Positions 35,551 through 43,613 are shown, counted from the stretch's first letter. The stretch: 64,000 nucleotides of DNA from UMGS1251 sp036666555 (GCA_036666555.1 JAVWVS010000012.1:1-64000), one strand, 5' to 3'. Made by a program: numbers and translations. Notes: a model not told the origin generated them from the letters alone.

Positions 35551-36318
35551 CTATTGCATGGAGCGAATAATACCGTCACGATACTCGTTGGGAGTAACCA
35601 TCAACGGCATATTGCCCATTTCTATAATTGATCGTCCACCTTCTACACCCGAAGGTTCTTTTGCGAAAAAATGTGTGTCATACATAGCACCTTGTCCTGC
35701 CACCTGTTTTATGATCAGCACTCGCTTTTTCCCTGGTCTCACAATATCATGATACTCATGGCGTTCTGTACAGCTGTCACCTTTGAATTTTTTCATCTTA
35801 TCACGATACGTCTGTATAAACTGGTCGCACACTCTGTGGGCCGCTGTAGGCCCTGGTCTCTCCTGTCCCATACCTGCTGCCAATGTAACATCAAAAGAGA
35901 TGATATAGTCTTTGTTTGACGGCGTTCCTGCTCTGTTTAAGTACAGTTTATCTTTCATAATTCCTTCCGAAGAACCAAACTCATGTGTCTGTTTTCCATT
36001 GGTATCCACACCGGTAAGTATTACATAAACGCCTGTCACTGTATGTGTAATCCCTTCCCCGATGTTTCCAAGCACCTTCGTGGAAATTGGAATAATATCC
36101 ATCATTGTGTTAGTAAACCGGTCATAATCTCCCGGTTCGATAATTTGTATATCAATTTTTTCAATCAGTGGTTCCGATTTTACAAGTGTTTCTAATATTT
36201 CCTTGCTCACTTGCATCTTACCATCTGGAGAAATATCATTGTGTTCTCCCCATTCCACTTTATTCATATGAAATGCCTTAATCACAAGACGTCTTAAGTC
36301 TTTTTCTTGTTGTGACAT
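35551..36318 (-). CDS. prdD: proline reductase cluster protein PrdD
   Basis: A 255-residue protein homologous to PrdA residues of about 165-409, the part before the cleavage site: shared segments are EFGSSEG, RPGPTAAH versus RRGPIAAH, and RPGKKRVLIIKQVAGQGAMYD versus the PrdA RPGKKKVVIVKEIMGQGAMHD (each shortened here). It ends at DGIIRSMQ exactly where PrdA reads DGCIHALT just before its reactive Cys. No N-terminal Ala/Pro linker is present. It is followed by prdE and preceded by a terminator after prdB. Confidence 0.88.
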   Translation of the reverse strand: MSQQEKDLRRLVIKAFHMNKVEWGEHNDISPDGKMQVSKEILETLVKSEPLIEKIDIQIIEPGDYDRFTNTMMDIIPISTKVLGNIGEGITHTVTGVYVILTGVDTNGKQTHEFGSSEGIMKDKLYLNRAGTPSNKDYIISFDVTLAAGMGQERPGPTAAHRVCDQFIQTYRDKMKKFKGDSCTERHEYHDIVRPGKKRVLIIKQVAGQGAMYDTHFFAKEPSGVEGGRSIIEMGNMPLMVTPNEYRDGIIRSMQ

Positions 36319-36387
36319 CTAATTTTCACCTCCAAGGCTATTATTTTGTACCAATTGGGTTGTTTTCCCATATGTATTTTTTTTTGC

Positions 36388-36417
36388 AAAAAAGGGCAGA
36401 TGCCAAAACATCTGCCC
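36388..36417 (-). terminator. rho-independent terminator between prdB and prdD
   Basis: On the minus strand GGGCAGATG pairs with CATCTGCCC (36394-36402 with 36409-36417) around six bases and is followed by TTTTTT. It starts about 14 nt after the prdB stop, so prdD-prdE would be transcribed only by readthrough or from an unseen promoter. Confidence 0.8.
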
Positions 36418-36431
36418 TCCCTAAAATTACA

Positions 36432-37157
36432 TCATACTTTTGCTGCGTATTCGAAAGGCAATGGAACAATTTTTCCAGGTGTCTGGATTGCAATCAATTG
36501 TTCAAGTGTTGCTTTTACGATAGCTGTTTGTTGTTCTACGTTGTTAGGAGCTCCTGCATTCGCACCCATAGGTACCAATGGAGCAACCGCACGCGGTGTT
36601 CCTGTCTGACGTACAACTGGTGGAAGTGCTGCAATAATAATTGTAGGAATTCCAGCTTCTTCAATGGCTCTCTGCACCAATACTGCAGAGCGGTGACAGG
36701 TTCCTCAGCCAGCGGTGAGAAGTACGCCATCGACGCCTTCTTCAACAAACATTGCTGCTACAGCTGGGCCTGTTTCATTTTTGAATTTTTCCTGGTTTCC
36801 ACCACCACCCATGAATCCTGCATGCACAGGAGCACAAGCTTTGATAAAGCCTTCTTTTGCCAATTCATGGATTCTATCAATTGGGAACATGCAGTTAATG
36901 TCTTTATTAACATCACTATTATCATATCCACCATGTGATACCATTAATTCACTTGATTTCATTTTATCTGTGATTTTTCTCCACGTAAAATCTCCGGCAA
37001 GATTAAATCTTTCCTGATCAATATGGTGTACACCTGCAGCAGTCGCAAGAGCAATTGTCATGTCTTTCAGCTCTTTTGTCACTGGAGTCCATACGGATGG
37101 TGGAGTAATAGGAACGAATATTTCTGATTGCATTCCTTTAACTAATGTCAAACTCAT
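36432..37157 (-). CDS. prdB: D-proline reductase selenoprotein subunit PrdB (Sec151)
   Basis: A 241-residue selenoprotein. The TGA at 36705-36707 is in frame and joins MSLTLVKGMQ...GVLLTAG to GTCHRSAVLVQRAIEEAG. The centre TAGUGTCHR resembles the GrdB centre. Sec is residue 151, close to the position reported for Clostridium sticklandii PrdB. With the pyruvoyl subunit from PrdA it cleaves D-proline reductively to 5-aminovalerate. It follows the small conserved gene by 2 nt. A strong terminator follows. Confidence 0.95.
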
Positions 37158-37159
37158 TG

Positions 37160-37453
37160 TTATACCTCCTTGTTATTGTGATTCTTTTCGCGCATCTTTT
37201 CTTGGCGCTTATTATACGTGTCCAGGTTACTCACATACTTCGCATTGGCTTCCGGTCCCATCTGTTCCACAAAACTCATGTTCCATGCAACTTCCTGGCC
37301 AACTATAATAGGATAATCCGTAATCAACATCCTCATCGGAATTTTCAAAAATCCTAGACGGCCTTTCAGGTCTATCCCTACGCATCCGTCATGTACTTCA
37401 ACGATTACGCCTTCCATTCTAATTATTCGATCGCCATATTTCATATTTTTCAC
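37160..37453 (-). CDS. small conserved protein of proline reductase loci
   Basis: A 97-residue protein (MKNMKYGDRIIRMEGVIVE, then KGRLGFLKIPMRMLI). I relate it to the small CBO2463/CBO2479-type proteins that accompany proline reductase genes. No catalytic residues stand out; the N-terminal half reads like a small beta domain. It sits between prdA (5 nt) and prdB (2 nt), so it is translated with them. Function unknown; an assembly or processing helper would fit the position. Confidence 0.6.
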   Translation of the reverse strand: MKNMKYGDRIIRMEGVIVEVHDGCVGIDLKGRLGFLKIPMRMLITDYPIIVGQEVAWNMSFVEQMGPEANAKYVSNLDTYNKRQEKMREKNHNNKEV

Positions 37454-37458
37454 CTAGT

Positions 37459-39294
37459 TTAGCTATATTTTTCTTTTCTCTTCTGGCTCATTGGTAAAGC
37501 TTGCTCATTATCTTCTAATGTAACTGCTTTGCCTGTTACGCTTGAAATTAATTCTACATTTGTAGTTTTAACGTTTGCGTTCCATTTCTTTTCTGCTTTC
37601 TTCACATCTTCGTCTACCATTGCATCTTTCAGCATAGCAAGTGCACGAACTGCATCTTCTGGGCAAAGAGTGTTGCAAGCAAGAACTTCATTCTCGATAC
37701 CAGCTTCTGATTTGTTGTTATCTATCATATGAGTCATGTACTTGTTACCTACAACAAGAGCACCTTGAACTGCACAGAAAGACATACCAACAACAGGAGT
37801 TCCTCTCATACCAATTTGTTCGATATGACTTGCAAAATCGATATGGTTGTTACCGAAACCTTCTGTTGTAACAAAAGCTCCATCCACGTCCATTCCTTCT
37901 ACGGTCATACCTACACGTTTTGATACATAGAATTTTTCTGCATTAATCTGTGGGCTACCAACAAATATAACGCCACAAAGGTCAACTTCTTCATCATGTA
38001 AAACTTCGAGAACAAGTGGTTCTCTCCAGTAATGTCTAGACATTTCTTTCGATGCCGGCCCGATACATGTTAATGCATGAATACAGCCATCTAATACTTC
38101 TAAAGGAGATACAACAACTGGAACGTTTCCTAAATCAACATTAGGATGTGCTCCAAGTACACCAATTGGTTCAACTGGTAAAATAAAGTTATCATGCATA
38201 GCGCCCTGTCCCATGATTTCTTTTACGATAACTACTTTTTTCTTGCCTGGGCGACGAACTTGATTCAATTCTTCGGTATCTACTACCAATGATTCATCTA
38301 GTTCTTTCATTGCTTCACGGATTTCCTGTGTAATATGATCAAAAGCGGTATGTGCAGCGATTGGTCCACGTCTCTCCATGTTAGTTTTCTCTTGAATGGT
38401 CACTTGGCCTCTGATAAAGATTTCTCCCTTATCTGGGCATCCTGGTCTATTCCATTGAATATTTTCATCTAAATATCCTTCTGAAGAACCAAATTCACCA
38501 ATTTGAACACCATTATCATCAGTTCCTGTCAGCATCATAACAACGCCGTCAAGCACTCTTGTTACGCCAGAACCAAGTTCTGATTCGCCTTCTTTGGTTG
38601 CGATTGGTTGAACGTCCATAACGGTTTCAGAATAGGTATGATATAACTCAGGTGTAATGATATCAATTTTCATATCATGTACTAATACCTGTGAATCTAC
38701 TGCATCTGCTTCGATTCCTTCACGGATGTAAAGAGTCGTTCCTTCGATTTTTGTCTCCGGTCCTCTTTTTACTTCTGTAATTTTAAAATGTTTTCTAGTT
38801 AAGCTTCTTACCACTTTTGCTTCTTGATCTACTGCTGCTGCGCCTGCTACTACTGCGCCTTCCGGAAGTGCTGCTACCGCTGCCTGACCACCGCTAAGTC
38901 CCATTGGGATTTCCAGATTAATATCTTTTCCTTCGCCAATATGAATCTTAAGTGTTCCTGCTGGTGCTGCCGCCATCGGTGCAATTGGTGCAACCGGTGC
39001 TGCTGGTGCTTCTTCTACAGGTGCTGCTGGTGCTACAGGTGCCGCTTTTGCGCCATCTACTACATCTGCTGTAACCGGTGTAAGAGAATCGCATGTTTTT
39101 GTAAGTGTTGCGCCTAAAATCTGTCCGATGGTCAATGCCCCATCCAAGTTCAATAACCCTGAGTCCACCAAATCATCAAAGATTGCTGGATCTTCCAAGT
39201 TTGCAGCCTCAATTGTAACGCCGGCTTCGGCTCTACAACATAATACCGCAGGGTCATTTGCATGTTCTTTAGCTGTTTCAGCTGTGATTGACAT
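37459..39294 (-). CDS. prdA: D-proline reductase pyruvoyl proprotein PrdA
   Basis: A 611-residue proprotein. An N-terminal domain (1-80) is followed by an Ala/Pro linker (about 84-113) and the GrdE-like core. The likely self-cleavage site is Cys410 in HALTCIGPASKE, giving about 45-kDa and 22-kDa subunits; the new N-terminal pyruvoyl group binds proline. The start at 39294 (MSITAETAKEH) follows AAGGAGGGAA; 27 upstream open codons are rejected. A second Cys (404) lies close to the site. Reading order is prdC, prdA, small gene, prdB. Confidence 0.95.
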   Translation of the reverse strand: MSITAETAKEHANDPAVLCCRAEAGVTIEAANLEDPAIFDDLVDSGLLNLDGALTIGQILGATLTKTCDSLTPVTADVVDGAKAAPVAPAAPVEEAPAAPVAPIAPMAAAPAGTLKIHIGEGKDINLEIPMGLSGGQAAVAALPEGAVVAGAAAVDQEAKVVRSLTRKHFKITEVKRGPETKIEGTTLYIREGIEADAVDSQVLVHDMKIDIITPELYHTYSETVMDVQPIATKEGESELGSGVTRVLDGVVMMLTGTDDNGVQIGEFGSSEGYLDENIQWNRPGCPDKGEIFIRGQVTIQEKTNMERRGPIAAHTAFDHITQEIREAMKELDESLVVDTEELNQVRRPGKKKVVIVKEIMGQGAMHDNFILPVEPIGVLGAHPNVDLGNVPVVVSPLEVLDGCIHALTCIGPASKEMSRHYWREPLVLEVLHDEEVDLCGVIFVGSPQINAEKFYVSKRVGMTVEGMDVDGAFVTTEGFGNNHIDFASHIEQIGMRGTPVVGMSFCAVQGALVVGNKYMTHMIDNNKSEAGIENEVLACNTLCPEDAVRALAMLKDAMVDEDVKKAEKKWNANVKTTNVELISSVTGKAVTLEDNEQALPMSQKRKEKYS

Positions 39295-39355
39295 ATTAAT
39301 TTCCCTCCTTATTTTCGTTTGGGTTTTCCCCAATTTTTTCCGGATAATATCTCCG

Positions 39356-39369
39356 GTAAATATATTTAC
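39356..39369. promoter_or_regulatory. 14-nt palindrome upstream of prdA
   Basis: GTAAATATATTTAC is a perfect palindrome in the 187-nt prdC-prdA spacer, about 60 nt before the prdA start. It could be an operator. It does not match the Rex consensus closely. The rest of this spacer shows no gene. Confidence 0.35.
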
Positions 39370-39481
39370 AGTCACCGCTTCTTAAGAAAAGACCTCTCGT
39401 CTTCTTTAACCGCACAGGAAAATCGGGGGTTTCCCATCCGTCCTCTCGACGCACGTGACAGCAATACCTACGTAGATGCTC

Positions 39482-40804
39482 TTATTTACCGTTCGGTAAT
39501 TGAGCAACTTGTTTTGAAACCGTCAATCTTCTATATAACGGATGTCCTATGGTTCTCATGATATGATCCGTCTGGTGGAATACTTTCAGTTTCATCTTCG
39601 GTGCAGATCCCATAACGGTATTGGAACAGTCAGAACAGTTTCCTATGATGATATATTCCGCATGGTCTTTTTTAAATTGAAGACACTTCGCTGCCTGTCC
39701 AGGACAGTTCCCTGGGTTTTCGCATTTTAATGCTCCTTTAATTTCCGCTGCTTGCTTACATTTTGCCACAGAAACAACATTTCCATTCATTTTCTTTGCT
39801 AGTTCACGCATACGGTCTTCGCTTCCGCCACATGCGCAAACAAGAAGTCCAACATTCGCCCCATGTAAGTCCGGGAATTCTACGGTTACAATAATTCCAC
39901 CGGTCGTTTTCGTAATTGGTGCATCTTCCGTTACGGATTTTCCAGTAAACGGTCCGCCCATAACAATTTCGCCATAAGGTTCTTCTATGCCGCCAGCTCT
40001 TTCAATCAATTCGCCAACGCTAGTTCCCACCGGCACATCCATAAATATGTGAGGTTCGTTTCCTCCATTTAATTTACCAATCACCGTTAGGTTTTTGCTA
40101 AAGCAAGGTTTCCTAAGTTCAATCGCTTCTGCAACACGTAAAATTGTCTCTACATTCACCACAATGGCATCCGCTGCGGATGGCAATTGCGTAGGATCTA
40201 GTAACTTTCCTAACACTTCTCTGACTATCGCTCTTTCCTCACCCATTGGGTAAATGTCCGGCAGTAAGTGAATAGAAATACCATCCTCACCTTTAATTGC
40301 CTCGCGAATAATCTCTACGGTCTTTGCGTGTTTTGCTTTAATTGCAAATACGCCTTTGGATGCATTAGACATCTCCATGCAGTACTTCAAGCCGCGAATT
40401 GTCATTTCTATATTTTCTTCCATCTGCTTCACATTGTGTGCAAGACCCGGTTCGCATTCCGCTGCATTGACCAGTACATAACCACCTTTAAGATCCGCTC
40501 CTAATTTAACTCCCGTAGGGAATCCTGCTCCACCCATACCTACTACTCCGGCTGCTTTCACCATATCCATCTTGCTGCCTTCTGCAATCAGCACGAATTC
40601 TTCCTTTTGTTCTTCATCCGGTTCAATAATGATACGGTCTTCCATAACATTTTCAACCACACCGTACACACTGGAAAAGATATTCGCGCCAAGGCCTGTT
40701 GGTTCTGCAATCAGCGTGCCTTTTTCAACTCTGTCTCCAGCTTTTACAATTGCCGCACACGGTGCACCTACATGCTGTCTCAATAGAATTTGTAAATTTC
40801 CCAT
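39482..40804 (-). CDS. prdC: proline-reductase-associated electron transfer protein PrdC
   Basis: A 440-residue RnfC-like protein: N-terminal barrel-sandwich-like part (PCAAIVKAGDRVEKGTLIAEP), the flavin/nucleotide-binding core with GVVGMGGAGFPTGVKLG, an SLBB-like part, and a Cys-rich C-terminus (LLVCACGG, CENPGNCPGQAAKC, GNCSDCSN). It passes electrons from reduced carriers to proline reductase. Some homologues are, as I recall, selenoproteins; here the CAC motif is encoded with plain Cys codons and no in-frame TGA. It is about 155 nt downstream of tRNA-Sec. Confidence 0.92.
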   Translation of the reverse strand: MGNLQILLRQHVGAPCAAIVKAGDRVEKGTLIAEPTGLGANIFSSVYGVVENVMEDRIIIEPDEEQKEEFVLIAEGSKMDMVKAAGVVGMGGAGFPTGVKLGADLKGGYVLVNAAECEPGLAHNVKQMEENIEMTIRGLKYCMEMSNASKGVFAIKAKHAKTVEIIREAIKGEDGISIHLLPDIYPMGEERAIVREVLGKLLDPTQLPSAADAIVVNVETILRVAEAIELRKPCFSKNLTVIGKLNGGNEPHIFMDVPVGTSVGELIERAGGIEEPYGEIVMGGPFTGKSVTEDAPITKTTGGIIVTVEFPDLHGANVGLLVCACGGSEDRMRELAKKMNGNVVSVAKCKQAAEIKGALKCENPGNCPGQAAKCLQFKKDHAEYIIIGNCSDCSNTVMGSAPKMKLKVFHQTDHIMRTIGHPLYRRLTVSKQVAQLPNGK

Positions 40805-40959
40805 GACATTTTGCTCCTTTTCTTTTTTAATATAAGTAAAAAGCCGATTCCTCCCGGCCTACTTATTGCACATTCTGCCAGTTCCCAAATGTTTCGCATT
40901 TATCGTTTTTATCTATATATCCCATCACCAAAAACTTGGTCTATTATTTAACACTTTTT

Positions 40960-41057
40960 TGGCGGAGGCATGTGGGAATCGAACCCACCCGGGACGCTCT
41001 TAACGCCCCACACTAGTTTTGAAGACTAGGAGGCACACCAGTCACCCATCTACCCCC
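40960..41057 (-). tRNA. selC: selenocysteine tRNA, anticodon TCA
   Basis: A 98-nt gene including encoded CCA. Visible parts: anticodon loop CTTCAAA within CTAGT/ACTAG stem, long variable arm with a six-base-pair stem GGGGCG/CGTCCC, five-pair T stem GTGGG/CCCAC with TTCGATT, and a long acceptor stem pairing GGGGGTA with TGCCTCC (G-U pairs included). The anticodon TCA decodes UGA in grdA, grdB, prdB and selD. It is charged with Ser, then converted by SelA. Confidence 0.95.
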
Positions 41058-41080
41058 ACAATTGGTTGCCATGCCAACAT

Positions 41081-41109
41081 ACTATAACATATGTTTCCCC
41101 GAATTTCAA
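41081..41109 (-). promoter_or_regulatory. sigma-A promoter of tRNA-Sec and possibly prd genes
   Basis: On the minus strand TTGAAA (41104-41109), 17 nt, TATAGT (41081-41086), about 25 nt before the mature tRNA 5' end. Between the tRNA and prdC only a weak GCCG/CGGC stem with TTTTT (about 40839-40857) is visible, so prdC may be reached from here. Confidence 0.65.
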
Positions 41110-41154
41110 CTCATTTTCATGTTTTTCGGTTAATTTTATTTTACCAAATTATCA

Positions 41155-41183
41155 TTGACTTTTCAAGGCTTTTAAGAGATAAT
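41155..41183 (+). promoter_or_regulatory. sigma-A promoter of prdF
   Basis: TTGACT (41155-41160), 17 nt, GATAAT (41178-41183). It is back-to-back with the tRNA-Sec promoter, so one intergenic region serves both directions. Confidence 0.65.
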
Positions 41184-41189
41184 AATTAC

Positions 41190-41340
41190 AGAAACTGAAC
41201 TGGAGACTAGAATGCAGTCTACTCGTTACTTTTTTATCAGTTTCTTCCCTATTTTTGAAAAAGGCATCATAGGGTAAAGTGAATCTCTAGGGTGTTTTTA
41301 TAAGCAACTCATAGATTTTATCTATGAGAACACACTATAT
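41190..41340 (+). promoter_or_regulatory. structured leader of prdF
   Basis: About 150 nt of leader with nested repeats: GAAACTGA pairs with TCAGTTTC (about 41190-41197 and 41237-41244) enclosing AGACT/AGTCT, followed by a T-rich tract. A second stem CTCATAGA/TCTATGAG (about 41308-41328) precedes the AAGGAGG site. No known riboswitch class was recognised. Confidence 0.4.
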
Positions 41341-41356
41341 TTAAGGAGGTATTGAT

Positions 41357-42385
41357 ATGGAAATCAATCCAAAATTAAACCTGGATGCATTCGAGGCATC
41401 CTTCAAAGCAATCGACACTCACACAGTAGGTGAATTTACACGTATCATCGTATCCGGTTTCCCAGAATTGAAAGGAAACACTCCTATTGAACGTAAGCAT
41501 TACATTGCTGATCACTTTGACAAATATCGTCAGGCTCTTATGTTCGAACCACGTGGACATCATGACATGTTTGGTGCTCTCCTTGCAGAACCAATCAGTC
41601 CTGAAGCTGATTTCGCCGTATTTTTCATGGATACCGGTGAGTATTTGAATATGTGTGGACATGGAACCATCGGTTCTGTAACCGCCATTATTGAATCTGG
41701 TCTTGTACCTGCTGTAGAACCTTATACAGAAGTAGTTCTGGAAGCTCCTGCCGGATTGATCCGTACAAAAGCAGAAGTAAAGAACGGAAAAGTTCTCAGT
41801 GTTACATTAACGAACGTTCCTGCTTTCTTATATAAAGAAAACTTAAAAACTGTCATCGATGGAAGAGAAGTAATCTATGATATTTCTTTTGGCGGAAGCT
41901 TTTTCGCACTTGTAAACTTAGATCAGTTTGGATGGAAAGTAGAACCTAAGGCTATTCCAGAGCTTACAAAATTTGGTATGAAAATAATCGAACAAGTAAA
42001 TAAAGAAGTAGAAATGCAACATCCTGAGTTAGACATTACAACTGTTGACTTAGCAGAATTATACTGCTCTACCGATACTCCGGGATGTGATAAGAGAAAT
42101 GTTGTTATCTTTGGTGATAACATGGCTGATCGTTCTCCTTGTGGAACAGGTACCAGTGCAAAACTTGCTACTCTTTATGCAAGAGATGAAATCAAAGTTG
42201 GTGAACCATTCGTATACGAAAGCTTTATTGGTTCTCAATTTAAAGGTGTTATTAAAGAAGAAACAAAAGTGGGTGATTTCAAGGCTGTCATTCCACAAAT
42301 TACCGGTAGTGCTTATGTCACCGGCGAATCTACTTATGTAATCGATGCAGACGACCCATTAAAATATGGTTTCCAAGTAGGTTAA
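41357..42385 (+). CDS. prdF: proline racemase
   Basis: A 342-residue racemase with the two catalytic cysteines visible: Cys100 in MCGHGTIG and Cys262 in SPCGTGTSAK. It converts L-proline to D-proline, the substrate of the PrdA/PrdB reductase. The same family includes hydroxyproline epimerases, but the setting beside the proline reductase genes makes racemase the best call. The ATG at 41357 follows AAGGAGGTATTGAT. It is the only prd gene on the plus strand and has its own promoter and leader. Confidence 0.94.
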   Translation: MEINPKLNLDAFEASFKAIDTHTVGEFTRIIVSGFPELKGNTPIERKHYIADHFDKYRQALMFEPRGHHDMFGALLAEPISPEADFAVFFMDTGEYLNMCGHGTIGSVTAIIESGLVPAVEPYTEVVLEAPAGLIRTKAEVKNGKVLSVTLTNVPAFLYKENLKTVIDGREVIYDISFGGSFFALVNLDQFGWKVEPKAIPELTKFGMKIIEQVNKEVEMQHPELDITTVDLAELYCSTDTPGCDKRNVVIFGDNMADRSPCGTGTSAKLATLYARDEIKVGEPFVYESFIGSQFKGVIKEETKVGDFKAVIPQITGSAYVTGESTYVIDADDPLKYGFQVG

Positions 42386-42420
42386 TCTTATACGCACAAT
42401 AAAATCTAATATATTTTATA

Positions 42421-42454
42421 AAATAAAAGCGGGTTTTATATCCGCTTTTATTTT
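42421..42454 (+). terminator. rho-independent terminator after prdF
   Basis: AATAAAAGCGG (42422-42432) pairs with CCGCTTTTATT (42442-42452) and is followed by TT. It lies between prdF and the TetR-type gene. Confidence 0.75.
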
Positions 42455-42482
42455 ATAATCAGCAATTACAAAGGAGGCCCAT

Positions 42483-43070
42483 ATGCCACGCAAACGACAA
42501 TCTACAAAAAGTAAAATTGTAAAATCTGCATGGACTCTGTTCTATAAAAAAGGATATGACGCCACAACGGTGGATGATATTATCAATGCCTCCAAAACAT
42601 CCAAAGGGACCTTCTATCATTATTTCAAAGGAAAAGATGCTCTCTTAAGTTCGTTGTCCTATCTATTTGATGAAAAATACGAAGAATTATACGCGACCAT
42701 CGATCACGGCCTCTCACCCAGTGAGAAATTACTGTTACTTAACCATGAACTTTTTTATATGATCGAGATTAGTGTGGATATTAACCTATTGGCTTATTTA
42801 TATTCTTCTCAGTTAATTACAAAAGATAAACGTTCCTTACTGGACAAGAAACGGTTCTATTATAAATGGATTACAGAAATCGTAGAAGAAGGATTAACTT
42901 CCGGAGAATTTAAAGATACCAGTACTACCGACGAACTGGTAAAAATATACGCTATGTTTGAACGTGCCATTTTATATGATTGGTCCTTAGCCAAAGGGAA
43001 GTATTCCTTGTCTGCTTATAGTGACAAGTTATTACCCCATGTCATCTCCAGGTTTACCAAAGGCGTTTAA
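42483..43070 (+). CDS. TetR/AcrR family transcriptional regulator
   Basis: A 195-residue regulator with an N-terminal helix-turn-helix (about residues 26-50, KTSKGTFYHYFKGKDALL) and a helical C-terminal domain. It follows prdF behind a terminator and has its own AAAGGAGG site 5 nt from the ATG. It is the only regulator in the proline island, since no sigma-54-type PrdR was found. A role in prd control is possible but unproven; the ligand is unknown. Confidence 0.85.
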   Translation: MPRKRQSTKSKIVKSAWTLFYKKGYDATTVDDIINASKTSKGTFYHYFKGKDALLSSLSYLFDEKYEELYATIDHGLSPSEKLLLLNHELFYMIEISVDINLLAYLYSSQLITKDKRSLLDKKRFYYKWITEIVEEGLTSGEFKDTSTTDELVKIYAMFERAILYDWSLAKGKYSLSAYSDKLLPHVISRFTKGV

Positions 43071-43080
43071 TTATCCCAAA

Positions 43081-43119
43081 AAGGAACTGTTACACAGATT
43101 GTTTGTGTAACAGTTCCTT
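43081..43119. terminator. bidirectional rho-independent terminator
   Basis: A perfect 16-bp stem (43081-43096 with 43104-43119) with T-rich and A-rich flanks lies between the convergent TetR-type gene and the selenium operon. Confidence 0.85.
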
Positions 43120-43132
43120 CTTTTACTTATGC

Positions 43133-43369
43133 TTATACCATACATTCATGTACATCTTCTTCTACAATGCCAACTTCCTTCATCATCTTTTTAATGTTGT
43201 CCAACTCGTCTAGATTCGCACACCAAGATAATCCACACCCCGCAGAAATACTTCGCGGAACCGGTATCAGTCTTCCTTGCACGACATGTTCTTTACAAGC
43301 TTTTTCCATTGCCATGGCATCTGCTGTGGTGTGAAAAGTAACCACTAATTTCAATTCTTTTGTTCTCAT
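43133..43369 (-). CDS. DUF3343 protein, putative selenium/sulfur carrier
   Basis: A 78-residue protein matching the DUF3343 pattern (VVTFHTTADAMAMEKACKE, RLIPVPRSISAGCGLSWCA). The two Cys in AGCGLSWC could carry sulfur or selenium. Such proteins are often encoded with selenium genes. It is the last gene of the yedE-tusA-like-DUF3343 unit, 2 nt after the TusA-like gene. Confidence 0.75.
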   Translation of the reverse strand: MRTKELKLVVTFHTTADAMAMEKACKEHVVQGRLIPVPRSISAGCGLSWCANLDELDNIKKMMKEVGIVEEDVHECMV

Positions 43370-43371
43370 AA

Positions 43372-43572
43372 TTATTCAATCACTATTTCGAATTCCGAGT
43401 CTTTTTCTGCTACGATTGCTTTCTTCCCATGATCTTTTGCAAATTTTTCTATATTTGTCTTTTGATGTGGTTCGCTTACGCTAATCTTAAATGGGCATCC
43501 CTCTTTCAAAGCGGCCGCTGCTATCATCAGTGGTTCCGGGCAGGAAAGTCCTCTTGCATCTACTTCCTTCAT
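43372..43572 (-). CDS. TusA-family sulfurtransferase-like protein
   Basis: A 66-residue single-domain TusA/SirA-like protein with the reactive cysteine in GLSCPEPL (Cys11). TusA proteins relay persulfide; in this setting relay of selenium from a desulfurase or transporter to SelD is the likely role. It lies between yedE and the DUF3343 gene. Confidence 0.85.
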   Translation of the reverse strand: MKEVDARGLSCPEPLMIAAAALKEGCPFKISVSEPHQKTNIEKFAKDHGKKAIVAEKDSEFEIVIE

Positions 43573-43613
43573 TTTATTTACCTTCTTTCTTTAGAATAAC
43601 ACATTTTCAGCAA

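Noticed and set aside
36432..36680. Separate small gene downstream of prdB
   Set aside because: It is the PrdB C-terminus joined through the in-frame UGA at 36705-36707.
39482..40804. PrdC as a selenoprotein
   Set aside because: The LLVCACGG motif uses Cys codons and the frame has no internal TGA.
40862..40890. Sigma-54 promoter before prdC (CTGGCAGAATGTGCAA)
   Set aside because: GG and GC are about two bases too close for a -24/-12 element.
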